The notes below the pieces were generated by a model, which did no database searches, was not told where the DNA came from, and saw nothing but the letters and a program-made list of their open reading frames with translations. The position numbers and the translations under genes are program-made. 64,000 bases of DNA from Flavobacterium sp. (lineage in GTDB: Bacteria; Bacteroidota; Bacteroidia; Flavobacteriales; Flavobacteriaceae): NCBI GenBank assembly GCA_016718345.1, contig JADKDN010000009.1, positions 1 through 64,000 on the forward strand. The letters run 5' to 3'. This document shows, in pieces, positions 27,187 to 36,639 of the stretch; the stretch's first letter is position 1; each line of letters starts with the position of its first letter.

Positions 27187-28047
27187 TTATAATACGTTCA
27201 AAACTTGTTCTTTAATTTTTTCCAATTCATCTTTCATCATTACTACGATTTTTTGCATTTGAGCATGATTGGATTTTGAACCCATCGTGTTGATTTCTCT
27301 TCCCATTTCTTGGGTAATGAATCCTAATTTTCTTCCGTTGGCTTCATTTCCTTTTATGGTTTCAAGAAAGTAATCTAAATGATTGGTTAGCCTTACTTTT
27401 TCTTCGGTAATGTCTAATTTTTCTAAATAATAGATTAATTCTTGTTCAAAACGATTTTCATCAACGTTTACTTTTAGTTCAGAAATTGCGGTTTGTAAAC
27501 GGTCTTTTATAGCTTGAACACGTTCTGGGTCGAGTGCCAAGGCTTGCTCCATTAAAGAACGAATATTACCTATTCGCAATTGAAATTCTTTTTCTAACGA
27601 TTGACCTTCATCTTTTCTAAAATTGACAATATTCGCTAAACTTTCATCGATTACGGTTTGAATTTGAACCCAATCATTTTCGTCGATTTCTTCTCGATCA
27701 GTTTTTAGAGCATCGGGCATTCTCACCGCCATTTTCATTAATTCGGTCTCGTCTGCTTCAGCATATACTTCTCTCAATTGGTTGATGTAGGCTTTCACTA
27801 TTGGGACATTTACTTTGCTTGCCGTTAGTTCTGCTGATGTTTCTACATAGATAGAAAAATCTATTTTACCTCTTTCAAGAGCTGCTGAGATTTGGTTACG
27901 CAAACCCAATTCCATTTCACGGTAAACAGAAGGCATTCGCACATTTAAATCAAGTCCTTTACTGTTTAACGATTTTACTTCTATGGTTATTTTTTTGCCT
28001 GGTAATTGCAGTGTTGCTTTACCAAAACCGGTCATTGATTGTATCAT
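27187..28047 (-). CDS. yicC: YicC/YloC family endoribonuclease
   Basis: 286 aa. Starts MIQSMTGFGKATLQLPGKKITIEVKSLNSKGLDLNVR (in pieces), the conserved YicC N-terminus, and ends with GREINTMGSKSNHAQMQKIVV and MKDELEKIKEQVLNVL, the DUF1732 signature. The E. coli homologue is an RNase affecting small-RNA stability. It is the first gene of the yicC-gmk-nadD block on the minus strand. CAAATATA at 28068-28075 (TATATTTG on the minus strand) is a likely -7 element. Confidence 0.92.
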   Translation of the reverse strand: MIQSMTGFGKATLQLPGKKITIEVKSLNSKGLDLNVRMPSVYREMELGLRNQISAALERGKIDFSIYVETSAELTASKVNVPIVKAYINQLREVYAEADETELMKMAVRMPDALKTDREEIDENDWVQIQTVIDESLANIVNFRKDEGQSLEKEFQLRIGNIRSLMEQALALDPERVQAIKDRLQTAISELKVNVDENRFEQELIYYLEKLDITEEKVRLTNHLDYFLETIKGNEANGRKLGFITQEMGREINTMGSKSNHAQMQKIVVMMKDELEKIKEQVLNVL

Positions 28048-28129
28048 TTGTATGTTTTAATAGCTTTCAAATATAAGTAAATCTTTTTTGTCTTTAGTGT
28101 GATAGAATTCAATTTGAAAGGCTAAGTAA

Positions 28130-29014
28130 TTATTGGTTTCTTTTATTTATTACAAGATAAACTCCGCCAAAGATTAAAATTGTCGAGACGATTTTCACCC
28201 AATTCAAATTGTCTTTTCCTAATCCGATGGCAAAAACTGTTGCAAATAAAGGTTGTAAATAAATAAAAACAGCAACAGTTGTTGGTTTTAGTTCTTTCAT
28301 GGAAAGTAAATTAAGCAAATAGGTGATGAAGGTTGAAAAGACTACGACGAAACCAATTTTCCATACAATTGTTATAGGAACCATTGACCAATTAACATCC
28401 ATAAATTGGCTCCAGCCAAAAGGTAAAACCATTAAAAATCCAAAAAGATAAATCCATTTTACAAACGTAAAAGCATTGTATTTATCCATTAATTTTTTTA
28501 CGATAATGAGGTAAAAACCATACGAAACCGCATTTGCAAAAACTAGAAAATTACCTAGACTTCCATTAGTTGCATTGCCAATCGATTTGCCATAAAGAAT
28601 TAGAAAAGCTGTTCCCATTAATCCCAAAATGATGCCTATTACTTTTGATTTTTGCAGCCTTTCTTTCATCAGAATTGCCGAAAGCACTAACACTATCATA
28701 GGCGTTGTAACCATTATCACCGCAGCCGATATGGGAGAAGTTAAGCTCAAACCTTTGAATAAAGTCAGCATATTAAAAGCTACTCCAAAAAAAGCCGAAG
28801 CGATGATTCGCGGCACATCAGCCAAGTCAATTTTTTCTTTTGGAACAAATAACCAAGATAGCCAAAACAATACTACAGAGCCTCCAACTCGCATCAGTAT
28901 AAACCCATAAGCGTCTATATATTGAGGCATAACATCTTTTGCGATGGTAAAAGTGATGCCATAAATTATAGAAACAATGGTAGCGCCAAGAAGCGCCAGA
29001 TTTCTTTTAGACAT
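28130..29014 (-). CDS. EamA/DMT-family transporter
   Basis: 294 aa, about ten hydrophobic helices in two EamA halves. The first half contains DAYGFILMRVGGSVVLFWLSWLF, ISAAVIMVTTPMIVLVLSAIL and GLMGTAFLILYG. The second contains FLVFANAVSYGFYLIIVKKLM and FIYLQPLFATVFAIGLG. Inner-membrane drug/metabolite transporter superfamily; the substrate cannot be read. Its ATG overlaps the stop of the upstream ArsC-like gene, so the two are coupled. Confidence 0.87.
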   Translation of the reverse strand: MSKRNLALLGATIVSIIYGITFTIAKDVMPQYIDAYGFILMRVGGSVVLFWLSWLFVPKEKIDLADVPRIIASAFFGVAFNMLTLFKGLSLTSPISAAVIMVTTPMIVLVLSAILMKERLQKSKVIGIILGLMGTAFLILYGKSIGNATNGSLGNFLVFANAVSYGFYLIIVKKLMDKYNAFTFVKWIYLFGFLMVLPFGWSQFMDVNWSMVPITIVWKIGFVVVFSTFITYLLNLLSMKELKPTTVAVFIYLQPLFATVFAIGLGKDNLNWVKIVSTILIFGGVYLVINKRNQ

Positions 29015-29367
29015 TAGCTTAAAACGTTCAGAACGTCAAGGATGTTTTTTTGACTGTTACCGATGTAAATTTTGTTTTCAATAATAAAAACTGGACGACT
29101 TAGAAAAGTGTAATGTTCGAGAATGTATTTTTTATAGTCGGTTTCGGTTAGGTTTTTGTTTTTTAAATCTAATGATTTATAAAGTTGGGCTTTTTTGCTG
29201 AATAAGGCTTCGTAACTTCCTGAAAGTTGATGCATTTCTTCCAATTCCTCTGTTGAGATAGGATTTTGCTTAATATCGTGAAATATCAAATTAGCGTCTT
29301 TTGGTAACGATTTTATAATTTTTCTACAGGTGTCGCAGGAAGCGAGATAATATATTTTGTTCGTCAT
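29014..29367 (-). CDS. ArsC/Spx-family thioredoxin-fold protein
   Basis: 117 aa. ASCDTCRK near residues 9-16 places a CxxC at the site of the ArsC/Spx-type active cysteine. HDIKQNPISTEELEEMHQLSG and FLSRPVFIIENKIYIGN match the family. It could be a glutaredoxin- or arsenate-reductase-like enzyme, but the Bacteroidota versions have no settled function. It overlaps the start of the downstream EamA gene by one base. Confidence 0.83.
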   Translation of the reverse strand: MTNKIYYLASCDTCRKIIKSLPKDANLIFHDIKQNPISTEELEEMHQLSGSYEALFSKKAQLYKSLDLKNKNLTETDYKKYILEHYTFLSRPVFIIENKIYIGNSQKNILDVLNVLS

Positions 29368-29435
29368 ATTATTTCTTTGTGCAAAGGAAATTCATTTGAA
29401 ACTTATAATATGTATTTTTATAAAAAATTTAAAGT

Positions 29436-29891
29436 ATGGAAACGATATTTAAAATATGGGAAACGAGTAGAAAACAGTATTTAAAATTTTTTGATGGCTA
29501 TAGCTTAGAACAGTTAAATAGTATTCCTAAAGGATTTAGTAATAATCTTATTTGGAATATAGGACACATTATTGTGGCACAGCAAGGTTTGGTTTATCGT
29601 CTCTCAGGATTGCCAACCTACATCACAGATGAAATGACAGATACTTATAAAAATGGTTCAAAACCGACAGGAATGACCACCCAAACTGAAGTTGATGAGT
29701 TAAAAGTTTTGCTAATGACATTGCTGGAGAAAACAAAGGATGATTTCGTAAAGGAAAAATTTAATAACTATAACGAGTTTACTACGAGTACAGGATTTCA
29801 TTTGGCATCAACAAAAGAAGCATTGGAATTCAACAATTATCACGAAGCACTTCATCTTGGATTTATGATGAATATTAGAAAATTTGTTTAA
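29436..29891 (+). CDS. DinB-family putative metal-dependent protein
   Basis: 151 aa four-helix-bundle protein of the DinB/YfiT-like superfamily (unrelated to DNA polymerase IV). WNIGHIIVAQQGLVYR and the C-terminal NNYHEALHLGFMMNIRK supply the three histidines typical of the metal site. Bacterial homologues often act as thiol-dependent transferases; the substrate here is unknown. The next gene starts 20 nt later. Confidence 0.85.
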   Translation: METIFKIWETSRKQYLKFFDGYSLEQLNSIPKGFSNNLIWNIGHIIVAQQGLVYRLSGLPTYITDEMTDTYKNGSKPTGMTTQTEVDELKVLLMTLLEKTKDDFVKEKFNNYNEFTTSTGFHLASTKEALEFNNYHEALHLGFMMNIRKFV

Positions 29892-29911
29892 GAATAACTT
29901 AATACTAAAAA

Positions 29912-31053
29912 ATGAAATTCAATACCAAAGCGATTCACGGAGGTCAACATCACGATCCAAGTACTGGAGCTGTAATGCCTCCCGTATATCAAACATCTAC
30001 GTTTGTTCAAACAAGTCCAGGACAGCCAATTGGAGATTATGAATACAGTCGAGCCTCAAACCCTACACGAACAGCTTTAGAACATGCCTTAGCAAGTATC
30101 GAAAATGGGAATCGTGCTTTAGCTTTCTCATCAGGATTGGCTGCGACAGATTGTATTCTGCGTTCTTTTAAAGCAGGCGATGAAGTCATTGCTATGGACG
30201 ATTTGTATGGTGGCACCTACAGAATGTTTACTCGTATTTATAAAGATTCAGGGATAAAATTTCATTTTGTGGATATGAACGACTTGGAGAAATTCCAATC
30301 GTTAATTAATGGAAACACTAAGATGGTATGGGTGGAAACTCCAACAAATCCATTGATGAAATTAGCTGATATTCAGGAGATTGCTAAAATCACAAAATCA
30401 AAAAACATCCTTTTTGCTGTTGATAATACTTTTGCAACACCTTATTTACAGAAGCCATTAGATTTAGGAGCGGATATTGTCATGCACTCTGCAACAAAAT
30501 ACCTAGGTGGTCACTCTGATGTGATTGCGGGAGCATTAATTGTAAAAGATGGAGTTTTAGGAGAACAGTTACATTTTCAACAGTTTGCTACTGGGGCAAC
30601 ATTGGGTCCAATGGACAGCTTCTTGGTTTTGAGAGGAATTAAAACGCTGCATTTGAGAATGCAAAGGCATTGTGAAAACGGTCAAAAAATAGCTGAATTT
30701 TTAGACAATCATCCAAAAATAAAAACGGTTTATTACCCAGGATTGGTAAACCATCCTTTTCATGAGATTGCAAAAAAGCAAATGAGTGGTTTTGGTGGAA
30801 TGGTATCTTTTACTTTTGTTTCAGGTAAAAAAGAAGAGGCTATTACTTTTTTGGAAAAACTTAAGGTGTTTACCTTGGCAGAATCTCTAGGAGGAGTAGA
30901 ATCTTTAGCAAATCATCCTGCGTTGATGACTCACGCCTCTATCCCTGAAGAAAAAGAAAAGAAATAGGAATTACCGATGACCTAGTTCGATTAAGTGTCG
31001 GGGTTGAAGATATTGAAGATTTAATTGCTGATTTAGAACAAGCATTATTTTGA
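29912..31053 (+). CDS. Cystathionine gamma-synthase/lyase-type PLP enzyme (frameshifted)
   Basis: About 380 aa when repaired. Signatures: TKAIHGGQHHDPSTGAVMPPVYQTSTF (in pieces), YEYSRASNPTR, NGNRALAFSSGLAA, DDLYGGTYR, WVETPTNP, and the PLP lysine Lys196 in SATKYLGGHSD. Near 30955 one A is missing from an A-rich run; the true C-terminus is GITDDLVRLSVGVEDIEDLI to EQALF at 31053. Sequence alone does not separate cystathionine gamma-synthase (metB) from gamma-lyase (mccB/cth-like), so no symbol is given. Confidence 0.9.
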
Positions 31054-31060
31054 TGTGCTC

Positions 31061-31849
31061 CTATTGAATGTAATAAATATATCCAAAATTAAACCAAACT
31101 AACCAATCGTTAGAGCGGTTTTCAGTATAAATCTTTGGGTCAGGATTCAATCCGTCCACCCAATTAGAAAAGTAATATTGAAAACGTAAATCTACCATTA
31201 AATCTGATAGTGGCGATATTTTATAACGAGATCCAACACTACTTACAATTGACCAAACAGTTCCTCCAGCATTATCAGTTGCATTATAATATTTAATGGG
31301 AGTTGTTGCCGGAGTATTTAGTTTTCCTAAAGTAGAATAAGCTTCGGGGTCATAAAAACTGAATTGACCACCTAGACTTAAAAAAGGTCCCCAAGAACCA
31401 ATTGTTGCGGTAAAATCTCGAATACTCATTGGGAAAAATTCCAATTGCATGCCTATATTGGTCACGGCAGTACTTCCTCTCATTCCTCTTAATTGTTCAT
31501 TGAACAACTTTTTCCTTTCTGGTCTAACCCATTCTCCAAAATGTTTTAATTCAGTCTTGTTATAAGATAATTCACTTCGTAATTTGAAATGGTCGTTAAA
31601 ATAGGTTTCAGGAGTATAACAATTACAATCGGCTTTGTATGAAAAATTTAAATAGTGAATAATACCAATTCCATATCCTGTATTTCCAGCATTTGTAGAA
31701 AAATCATGTCTTTCACCATAATCAGATTGAAATGCAACAGATCCTGTTATTATACCAACTTCATGAGAGAAACCATATTGTGCAATAATCTTATTGGAAA
31801 AAACCAATAAAAGCAGGAAGATTATTAAAAAGCACTTAGTGATTCGCAT
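31061..31849 (-). CDS. Flavobacterial outer-membrane protein, probably THC0290_0291 family
   Basis: 262 aa with a signal peptide (FLLLLVFSNKIIAQ). EVGIITGSVAFQSDYGERHDF, GIIHYLNFSYKADCNCY, FKLRSELSYNKTELKHFGEW and FEFFPMSIRDF-like strands suggest a beta-barrel. The C-terminus WLVWFNFGYIYYI ends in aromatic strands. The family assignment is from memory. CAAATATA at 31871-31878 is a likely minus-strand -7 element. It ends 8 nt from the convergent PLP-enzyme gene. Confidence 0.7.
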   Translation of the reverse strand: MRITKCFLIIFLLLLVFSNKIIAQYGFSHEVGIITGSVAFQSDYGERHDFSTNAGNTGYGIGIIHYLNFSYKADCNCYTPETYFNDHFKLRSELSYNKTELKHFGEWVRPERKKLFNEQLRGMRGSTAVTNIGMQLEFFPMSIRDFTATIGSWGPFLSLGGQFSFYDPEAYSTLGKLNTPATTPIKYYNATDNAGGTVWSIVSSVGSRYKISPLSDLMVDLRFQYYFSNWVDGLNPDPKIYTENRSNDWLVWFNFGYIYYIQ

Positions 31850-31945
31850 TTAAATAAAATCAATTAACGACAAATATATAAAAACATCATTCATATATTT
31901 AAAAAAATTAAAAATTAAAAGAATAGTAGTCAATTTCTAATTTAT

Positions 31946-31971
31946 TTACGAAAACTATAACGTTTTCGTAA
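31946..31971. promoter_or_regulatory. Inverted repeat, distal putative operator of gdhA
   Basis: Perfect 10-bp arms TTACGAAAAC and GTTTTCGTAA separated by TATAAC. The right side includes ACGTTTTCGT, the same 10-mer (reverse strand) that forms the core of the palindrome at 32089. Centre-to-centre distance to that site is about 138 bp. Confidence 0.55.
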
Positions 31972-32071
31972 TATGTAATATTGTAATTATTGATTTCTCT
32001 AAAATAGATTAATAAAATGATAATTCTGTTGGAGTAAGGTAAAAAAAGCAGCCCGATATTTTTATAAAATG

Positions 32072-32079
32072 TATATTTG
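32072..32079 (+). promoter_or_regulatory. gdhA -7 promoter element (TATATTTG)
   Basis: Exact match to TAnnTTTG, 100 nt before the gdhA ATG. No TTG lies at the usual -33 distance, which may mean dependence on an activator. Confidence 0.5.
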
Positions 32080-32088
32080 TACCAGCTA

Positions 32089-32102
32089 ACGAAAACGTTT
32101 TC
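32089..32102. promoter_or_regulatory. Palindromic proximal putative operator of gdhA
   Basis: ACGAAAACGTTTTC contains the perfect 12-bp palindrome GAAAACGTTTTC (32091-32102) with a CG centre, as in many LacI-family sites. It lies about 10 nt after the -7 element, over the predicted transcription start, a position suited to repression. Confidence 0.55.
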
Positions 32103-32178
32103 TTAAATTGTAAAATAGGCTAAGTTTTTCAAGTAAGAAAAACGGAATTATTAATTTAGTTGAAAAATTTATTTCAAA

Positions 32179-33522
32179 ATGGAACACAAAATAAATCAAT
32201 TTATGGCACTCGTTGAGGCCAAAAACCCAAATGAGCCAGAGTTTATCCAAGCCGTAAGAGAATTTGCCGAAACCGTAATTCCTTTTATTGCCACCAAGAA
32301 AAAATATGACGGAAAAAATTTACTACTAAGAATTGCTGAACCCGAAAGATCTATAATTTTCCGTGTTCCATGGGTAGATGATAAAGGAGAAATCCAGGTA
32401 AACAGAGGTTTTAGAATTCAGATGAATTCTGCAATAGGACCATACAAAGGAGGAATTCGATTTCATCATTCGGTTAATTTATCAGTTCTTAAATTTCTTG
32501 CTTTTGAACAAGTTTTTAAAAATAGCTTAACGACTCTCCCTATGGGTGGAGGGAAAGGAGGTTCTGATTTTGATCCACAAGGAAAATCAGATTCGGAAGT
32601 AATGCGTTTTTGTCAATCGTTTATGACGGAATTGTGTAGACATATTGGCCCTGATGTTGACGTTCCAGCAGGAGATATAGGGGTTGGAGCAAGAGAGATT
32701 GGATATTTATTTGGTCAATATAAAAGAATTAGAAATGAATTTACAGGAGTCTTGACGGGAAAAGGGATTGCATATGGAGGTTCATTAATTCGTCCGGAAG
32801 CAACAGGATATGGTGTGGTTTACTTTACAGAAGAGATGCTTAGAACTATAGGTCAAGAAATCAAAGGTAAAACCGTCGCTATTTCAGGATTTGGAAATGT
32901 TGCTTGGGGTGTAGCTTTAAAAGTAAACGAATTAGGCGGGAAAATTTTAACAATTTCAGGACCTGACGGCTATGTTTACGATGAGGAAGGAATTTCAGGA
33001 GATAAAATCGAATACATGCTTGAAATGAGGGCAAGTGGAGACAATAGAGCTGAAATGTATATCGAAAAATATCCTAATGCAGTTTTTCATAAAGGGAAAA
33101 GTGTTTGGGAAGTAAAAGTAGATATCGCTATACCTTGCGCAACACAAAATGAGTTGAATGAAGAAGACGCAAAAAAATTAATTGCAAATGGTGTCATCTG
33201 TGTCACTGAAGCCGCTAATATGCCTTGTACGTTGGATGCTATAAAACAATTTTTGCATCATAAAGTTCTTTATGCGCCAGGGAAAGCAGCCAATGCAGGT
33301 GGAGTTGCAGCTTCTGGTTTAGAAATGACTCAAAATTCAATTCGTTTAAATTGGACAAGTGAAGAAGTAGACGCAAGATTGAAAGACATTATGCTGGGTA
33401 TTCACAATCAGTGTAAAAAATATGGTGTTGAGGATGATGGATATGTTAATTACGTTAAAGGAGCTAATATAGCAGGTTTTGTAAAAGTAGCAGACGCTAT
33501 GTTAGCGCAGGGAGTTGTGTAA
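32179..33522 (+). CDS. gdhA: NADP-type glutamate dehydrogenase
   Basis: Reversible amination of 2-oxoglutarate to glutamate, linking carbon and nitrogen metabolism. 447 aa, the size of hexameric small GDHs. RGFRIQMNSAIGPYKGGIRFH, LPMGGGKGGSDFDPQGKSD with catalytic Lys126, VPAGDIGVGAREIGYLFGQY, the Rossmann segment AISGFGNVAWG and the CVTEAANMP segment are all present. Regulation is suggested by the paired palindromes upstream. A strong terminator follows, overlapping the start region of porZ. Confidence 0.95.
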   Translation: MEHKINQFMALVEAKNPNEPEFIQAVREFAETVIPFIATKKKYDGKNLLLRIAEPERSIIFRVPWVDDKGEIQVNRGFRIQMNSAIGPYKGGIRFHHSVNLSVLKFLAFEQVFKNSLTTLPMGGGKGGSDFDPQGKSDSEVMRFCQSFMTELCRHIGPDVDVPAGDIGVGAREIGYLFGQYKRIRNEFTGVLTGKGIAYGGSLIRPEATGYGVVYFTEEMLRTIGQEIKGKTVAISGFGNVAWGVALKVNELGGKILTISGPDGYVYDEEGISGDKIEYMLEMRASGDNRAEMYIEKYPNAVFHKGKSVWEVKVDIAIPCATQNELNEEDAKKLIANGVICVTEAANMPCTLDAIKQFLHHKVLYAPGKAANAGGVAASGLEMTQNSIRLNWTSEEVDARLKDIMLGIHNQCKKYGVEDDGYVNYVKGANIAGFVKVADAMLAQGVV

Positions 33523-33546
33523 ATAAAAAAGGTATTGTTAATTCAG

Positions 33547-33578
33547 AAAAACGCCCTCATCATGAGGGCGTTTTTTTT
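33547..33578 (+). terminator. Terminator of gdhA
   Basis: AACGCCCTC and GAGGGCGTT arms around ATCAT, followed by a T8 tract. Strong rho-independent terminator 25 nt after gdhA, with the porZ reading frame beginning within or just after it. Confidence 0.9.
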
Positions 33579-35873
33579 GAACACAACATCGCTTTTCTTT
33601 TTTTATTTATTTTCCAAATTGCTTTTTCTCAAAACAGTCTTTTATGGAAAGGCTATTTTTCATATAACGAAATAAAAGATTTATCCCAATCGAATGATAA
33701 GTTAGTCGTTGCCTCTGAAAACGCAATTTTTTCTAAAAATGTTATCTCTGGCGAAGTTAAAACCATCAACACTATTGATGGACTTTCGGGACAAACAATA
33801 AGTTCAATTTATTACAGCCAAAATTTTAAAAAGACAATAGTAGGCTACGAAAGCGGATTGATGATTGTGATCAATGAAATTGATGGAAGCATGTTGAATG
33901 TTGTTGATATAATCAACAAATCGATACCAACAAATGTTAAAAGAGTCAACCATTTTATGGAATATAGCGGAATTGTTTATGTATCATGTGATTTCGGGAT
34001 AGTACAATATAATTTAGCAACATTACAATTTGGTGATACTTATCTTATAGGAGACAATGGAGCCCAAATTGCAGTTTCGCAGACAACTATTTTCGACAAT
34101 AAAATTTATGCAGCTACATTAAGTAACGGTATAAGAAGGGCGGACATCAATAACCCAAATTTAAATGATTACAGTCAATGGACAACGATAGTTGGATTTG
34201 GTTGGTCTGGTATTGAAGCCTTCGCAAATGAGTTAATAGCCACCTCTGGTTGGAATGTGTTGAAATTTCAAGGCGATTCATATATCAATATTGCCACTTT
34301 GCCCGAGTCTGTAGTAGATTTTAAAAAAAACGAAGATTATTTAGTCTTAACAACATCAAACCATGTTTTTGTATATAACCCATCATTAATTCAAATTGCA
34401 GATATTACAAGTAATCAAATTCCTAATACCACAGCACAATTTACATGCGCTACGATTATTGGCGATACCGTTTTAATAGGAACTCTTGAAGATGGTGTTT
34501 TTAGTAAAAAAATCACATCATCAGTACTAGAAAACATTACACCTCAAGGCCATTTGAGGAATAATATCTTTGCCCTTTCAACTTTATCAAAAGGCTTCTG
34601 GGCGGTTTATGGTGGATATAACTTTTTTTACAACCCATATGGATTTTACAAAGGTAGCCCAGCAAAATTTGGAATTAGCAAATACTCAGAAAAGGGATGG
34701 TTAAATATTCCTTATTCAAATCTTTTAGAGGCCAAAGCTTTGTCCAGAATAGTTGTAAACCCAAATAACGAGAATCAAGTATATGTAAGTTCTTATTATT
34801 CAGGACTTTTAGAGTTTGAAAGTGACCAATTAAAAACACTTTATAATGCTTCTAATACAGGCTCTGACGGGTTGAAATCGATTCCAAATCAAGTTCCTGA
34901 TGATATTAGGGTTAATGGAACCGTATTTGATAAATCAGGAAATCTATGGCTTACAAGCAGTATTGATTCTAAAGGGCTAAAAGTTCTAAAAACAAATGGA
35001 CAATGGCAATCTTATGATATGTCTAAGGTATATCAAAGACTTGGAGTTTTAAACTTTGGAAGAATGGTTATTGATAGAAATGGGACCAAATGGTTAACGT
35101 CTCAAAATGATGGAATAATTGGTTTTAACGAAAATTACAACAACCTTTTTAAGACTATTAAAGAAGGATCAGATGTTGGTAATCTTCCCAATAATTACGC
35201 TAGTGCAGTAGCCATCGATAATAGAAACCAGCTGTGGATAGGAACCAGAAACGGATTACGAGTTTTACCAAGTATAGATAGTTTTAATTCATCAGAACAG
35301 CTAACAACACAACCAATAATTATAATCGAAGAAAATTTAGCACAAGAACTCTTGTACCAACAATTGATAACTGATATTGTAGTTGATGGATCTAATAATA
35401 AATGGATTGCAACTGCAGATTCTGGAGTGTTTTTAGTTTCATCTGATGGACAAAAGACAATCTATCATTTCACCATAAAAAATTCTCCTTTGCCAAGCAA
35501 TTCTATTAACGATATTGATATAAACGGATTGACAGGCGAGGTTTTCATAGCAACCTCAAGAGGAATGGTTTCTTTTAAAGGGATAGCTACAGAGGCTAAT
35601 GAAAATTTGAATAATGCCTATATTTACCCCAATCCTGTTCGGCCAGATTTTACAGGAACAGTAAAAATTAGTGGATTAATAGATAGAGCTACTATTAAAA
35701 TAACCGATGTTGAAGGAAATTTAGTTTACGAAACCACATCAGAGGGAGGGACTATAGAATGGGATACCACCGCTTTTGGGAAATATAAAGTTGCTTCTGG
35801 AGTTTATATGGTTTTCATTTCCTCTGAAGATGGTTTGGAAACGAAGGTGAAAAAAGTGATGATTATTCGATAA
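33579..35873 (+). CDS. porZ: Type IX secretion system protein PorZ (start uncertain)
   Basis: About 765 aa. A hydrophobic leader (FLFFLFIFQIAFSQN) is followed by LLWKGYFSYNEIKDLSQS and repeated propeller-type blades (for example GIRRADINNPN, NGTVFDKSGNLWLTSS, RMVIDRNGTKWLTS, VAIDNRNQLWIGTRNGLRVL). The C-terminal sorting-like domain starts NAYIYPNPVRPDFTG and ends KVKKVMIIR. PorZ is a T9SS cell-surface component that, in Porphyromonas, helps deliver the A-LPS anchor. No ATG occurs in frame before the leader. ATG 33562 would fit if one T is missing from the adjacent T-run, so the first supported in-frame codon is given. Confidence 0.85.
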   Translation, partial: EHNIAFLFLFIFQIAFSQNSLLWKGYFSYNEIKDLSQSNDKLVVASENAIFSKNVISGEVKTINTIDGLSGQTISSIYYSQNFKKTIVGYESGLMIVINEIDGSMLNVVDIINKSIPTNVKRVNHFMEYSGIVYVSCDFGIVQYNLATLQFGDTYLIGDNGAQIAVSQTTIFDNKIYAATLSNGIRRADINNPNLNDYSQWTTIVGFGWSGIEAFANELIATSGWNVLKFQGDSYINIATLPESVVDFKKNEDYLVLTTSNHVFVYNPSLIQIADITSNQIPNTTAQFTCATIIGDTVLIGTLEDGVFSKKITSSVLENITPQGHLRNNIFALSTLSKGFWAVYGGYNFFYNPYGFYKGSPAKFGISKYSEKGWLNIPYSNLLEAKALSRIVVNPNNENQVYVSSYYSGLLEFESDQLKTLYNASNTGSDGLKSIPNQVPDDIRVNGTVFDKSGNLWLTSSIDSKGLKVLKTNGQWQSYDMSKVYQRLGVLNFGRMVIDRNGTKWLTSQNDGIIGFNENYNNLFKTIKEGSDVGNLPNNYASAVAIDNRNQLWIGTRNGLRVLPSIDSFNSSEQLTTQPIIIIEENLAQELLYQQLITDIVVDGSNNKWIATADSGVFLVSSDGQKTIYHFTIKNSPLPSNSINDIDINGLTGEVFIATSRGMVSFKGIATEANENLNNAYIYPNPVRPDFTGTVKISGLIDRATIKITDVEGNLVYETTSEGGTIEWDTTAFGKYKVASGVYMVFISSEDGLETKVKKVMIIR

Positions 35874-35925
35874 AAATAGTATTCAGATTGCAGTTTCTGG
35901 AAATCTAAAATCTAAAAACCTAAAA

Positions 35926-36639
35926 TTGTTAGTCAAAACCAAAGCAATAGTTATTTCATCTTTAAAATATCAGGAAAAAAGCCTGATTGTCAAATGTTTT
36001 ACGCAGTCTGAGGGTTTGAAATCTTATTTTGTTAGAGATGCTTTTTCATCTAGAAAATCCAATCAAAAAATCGCTTATTTCCAGCCATTAACAATTCTAG
36101 AAATAGAAGCCATACATAAGAATAAAGGTACTTTAGAGAATTTCAAAGAAATAAAGATAGCCACACCATTTCAATCTATTTATTCGGATATTTATAAAAG
36201 TACCATTGTCCTGTTTATTTCCGAAATTTTGCATCATTCTATTCACGAGGAAGAAAAAAACGAGGCTCTTTTTACTTTTTTAGAAACCGCTTTAAATTGG
36301 TTGGATACTCATAACGATATTGCTAATTTTCATCTTATTTTATTGTTAGAAATCACCAAATATTTTGGCTTTTACCCCGATATTTCTCAGCTTGAAAATA
36401 CCTTTTTTGAGATGAAGGAAGGAGTTTTTAGCCCTTTTCAAGCAGTAAATTCTTTATCTGAACACGAAAGCGATTTATTAAAAAAACTTATTGAATTACG
36501 ATTTGAAAGTGATAAAAAAACCTTTCATAGCTCGGAACGTCAAATCATTTTAAAAATTCTTGTAGAATATTATGGTTTTCATTTAGAAGGATTTAAAAAG
36601 CCAAAATCACTCGAGGTTTTAAGAGAAGTTTTCTCATAA
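35926..36639 (+). CDS. recO: DNA repair protein RecO
   Basis: 237 aa from a TTG start (LVKTKAIVISSLKYQEKSLIVKCFT), which matches the RecO N-terminal OB fold; no ATG is suitably placed. The helical C-terminal part contains EILHHSIHEEEKNEALFTFLE and ITKYFGFYPDISQ. RecO works with RecR/RecF to load RecA on gapped DNA. The CxxC zinc motif found in many RecO proteins is absent. A spacer of short AATCTAAA-like words precedes the start. Confidence 0.88.
   Translation: MLVKTKAIVISSLKYQEKSLIVKCFTQSEGLKSYFVRDAFSSRKSNQKIAYFQPLTILEIEAIHKNKGTLENFKEIKIATPFQSIYSDIYKSTIVLFISEILHHSIHEEEKNEALFTFLETALNWLDTHNDIANFHLILLLEITKYFGFYPDISQLENTFFEMKEGVFSPFQAVNSLSEHESDLLKKLIELRFESDKKTFHSSERQIILKILVEYYGFHLEGFKKPKSLEVLREVFS

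Larger units (their letters stand above)
31850..32178. other. gdhA upstream control region
   Basis: 329 nt between divergent genes, very AT-rich. It contains the minus-strand -7 element near 31871, a long inverted repeat at 31946, a plus-strand -7 element at 32072 and a second palindrome at 32089, each listed separately. No ORF of note. Confidence 0.7.
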
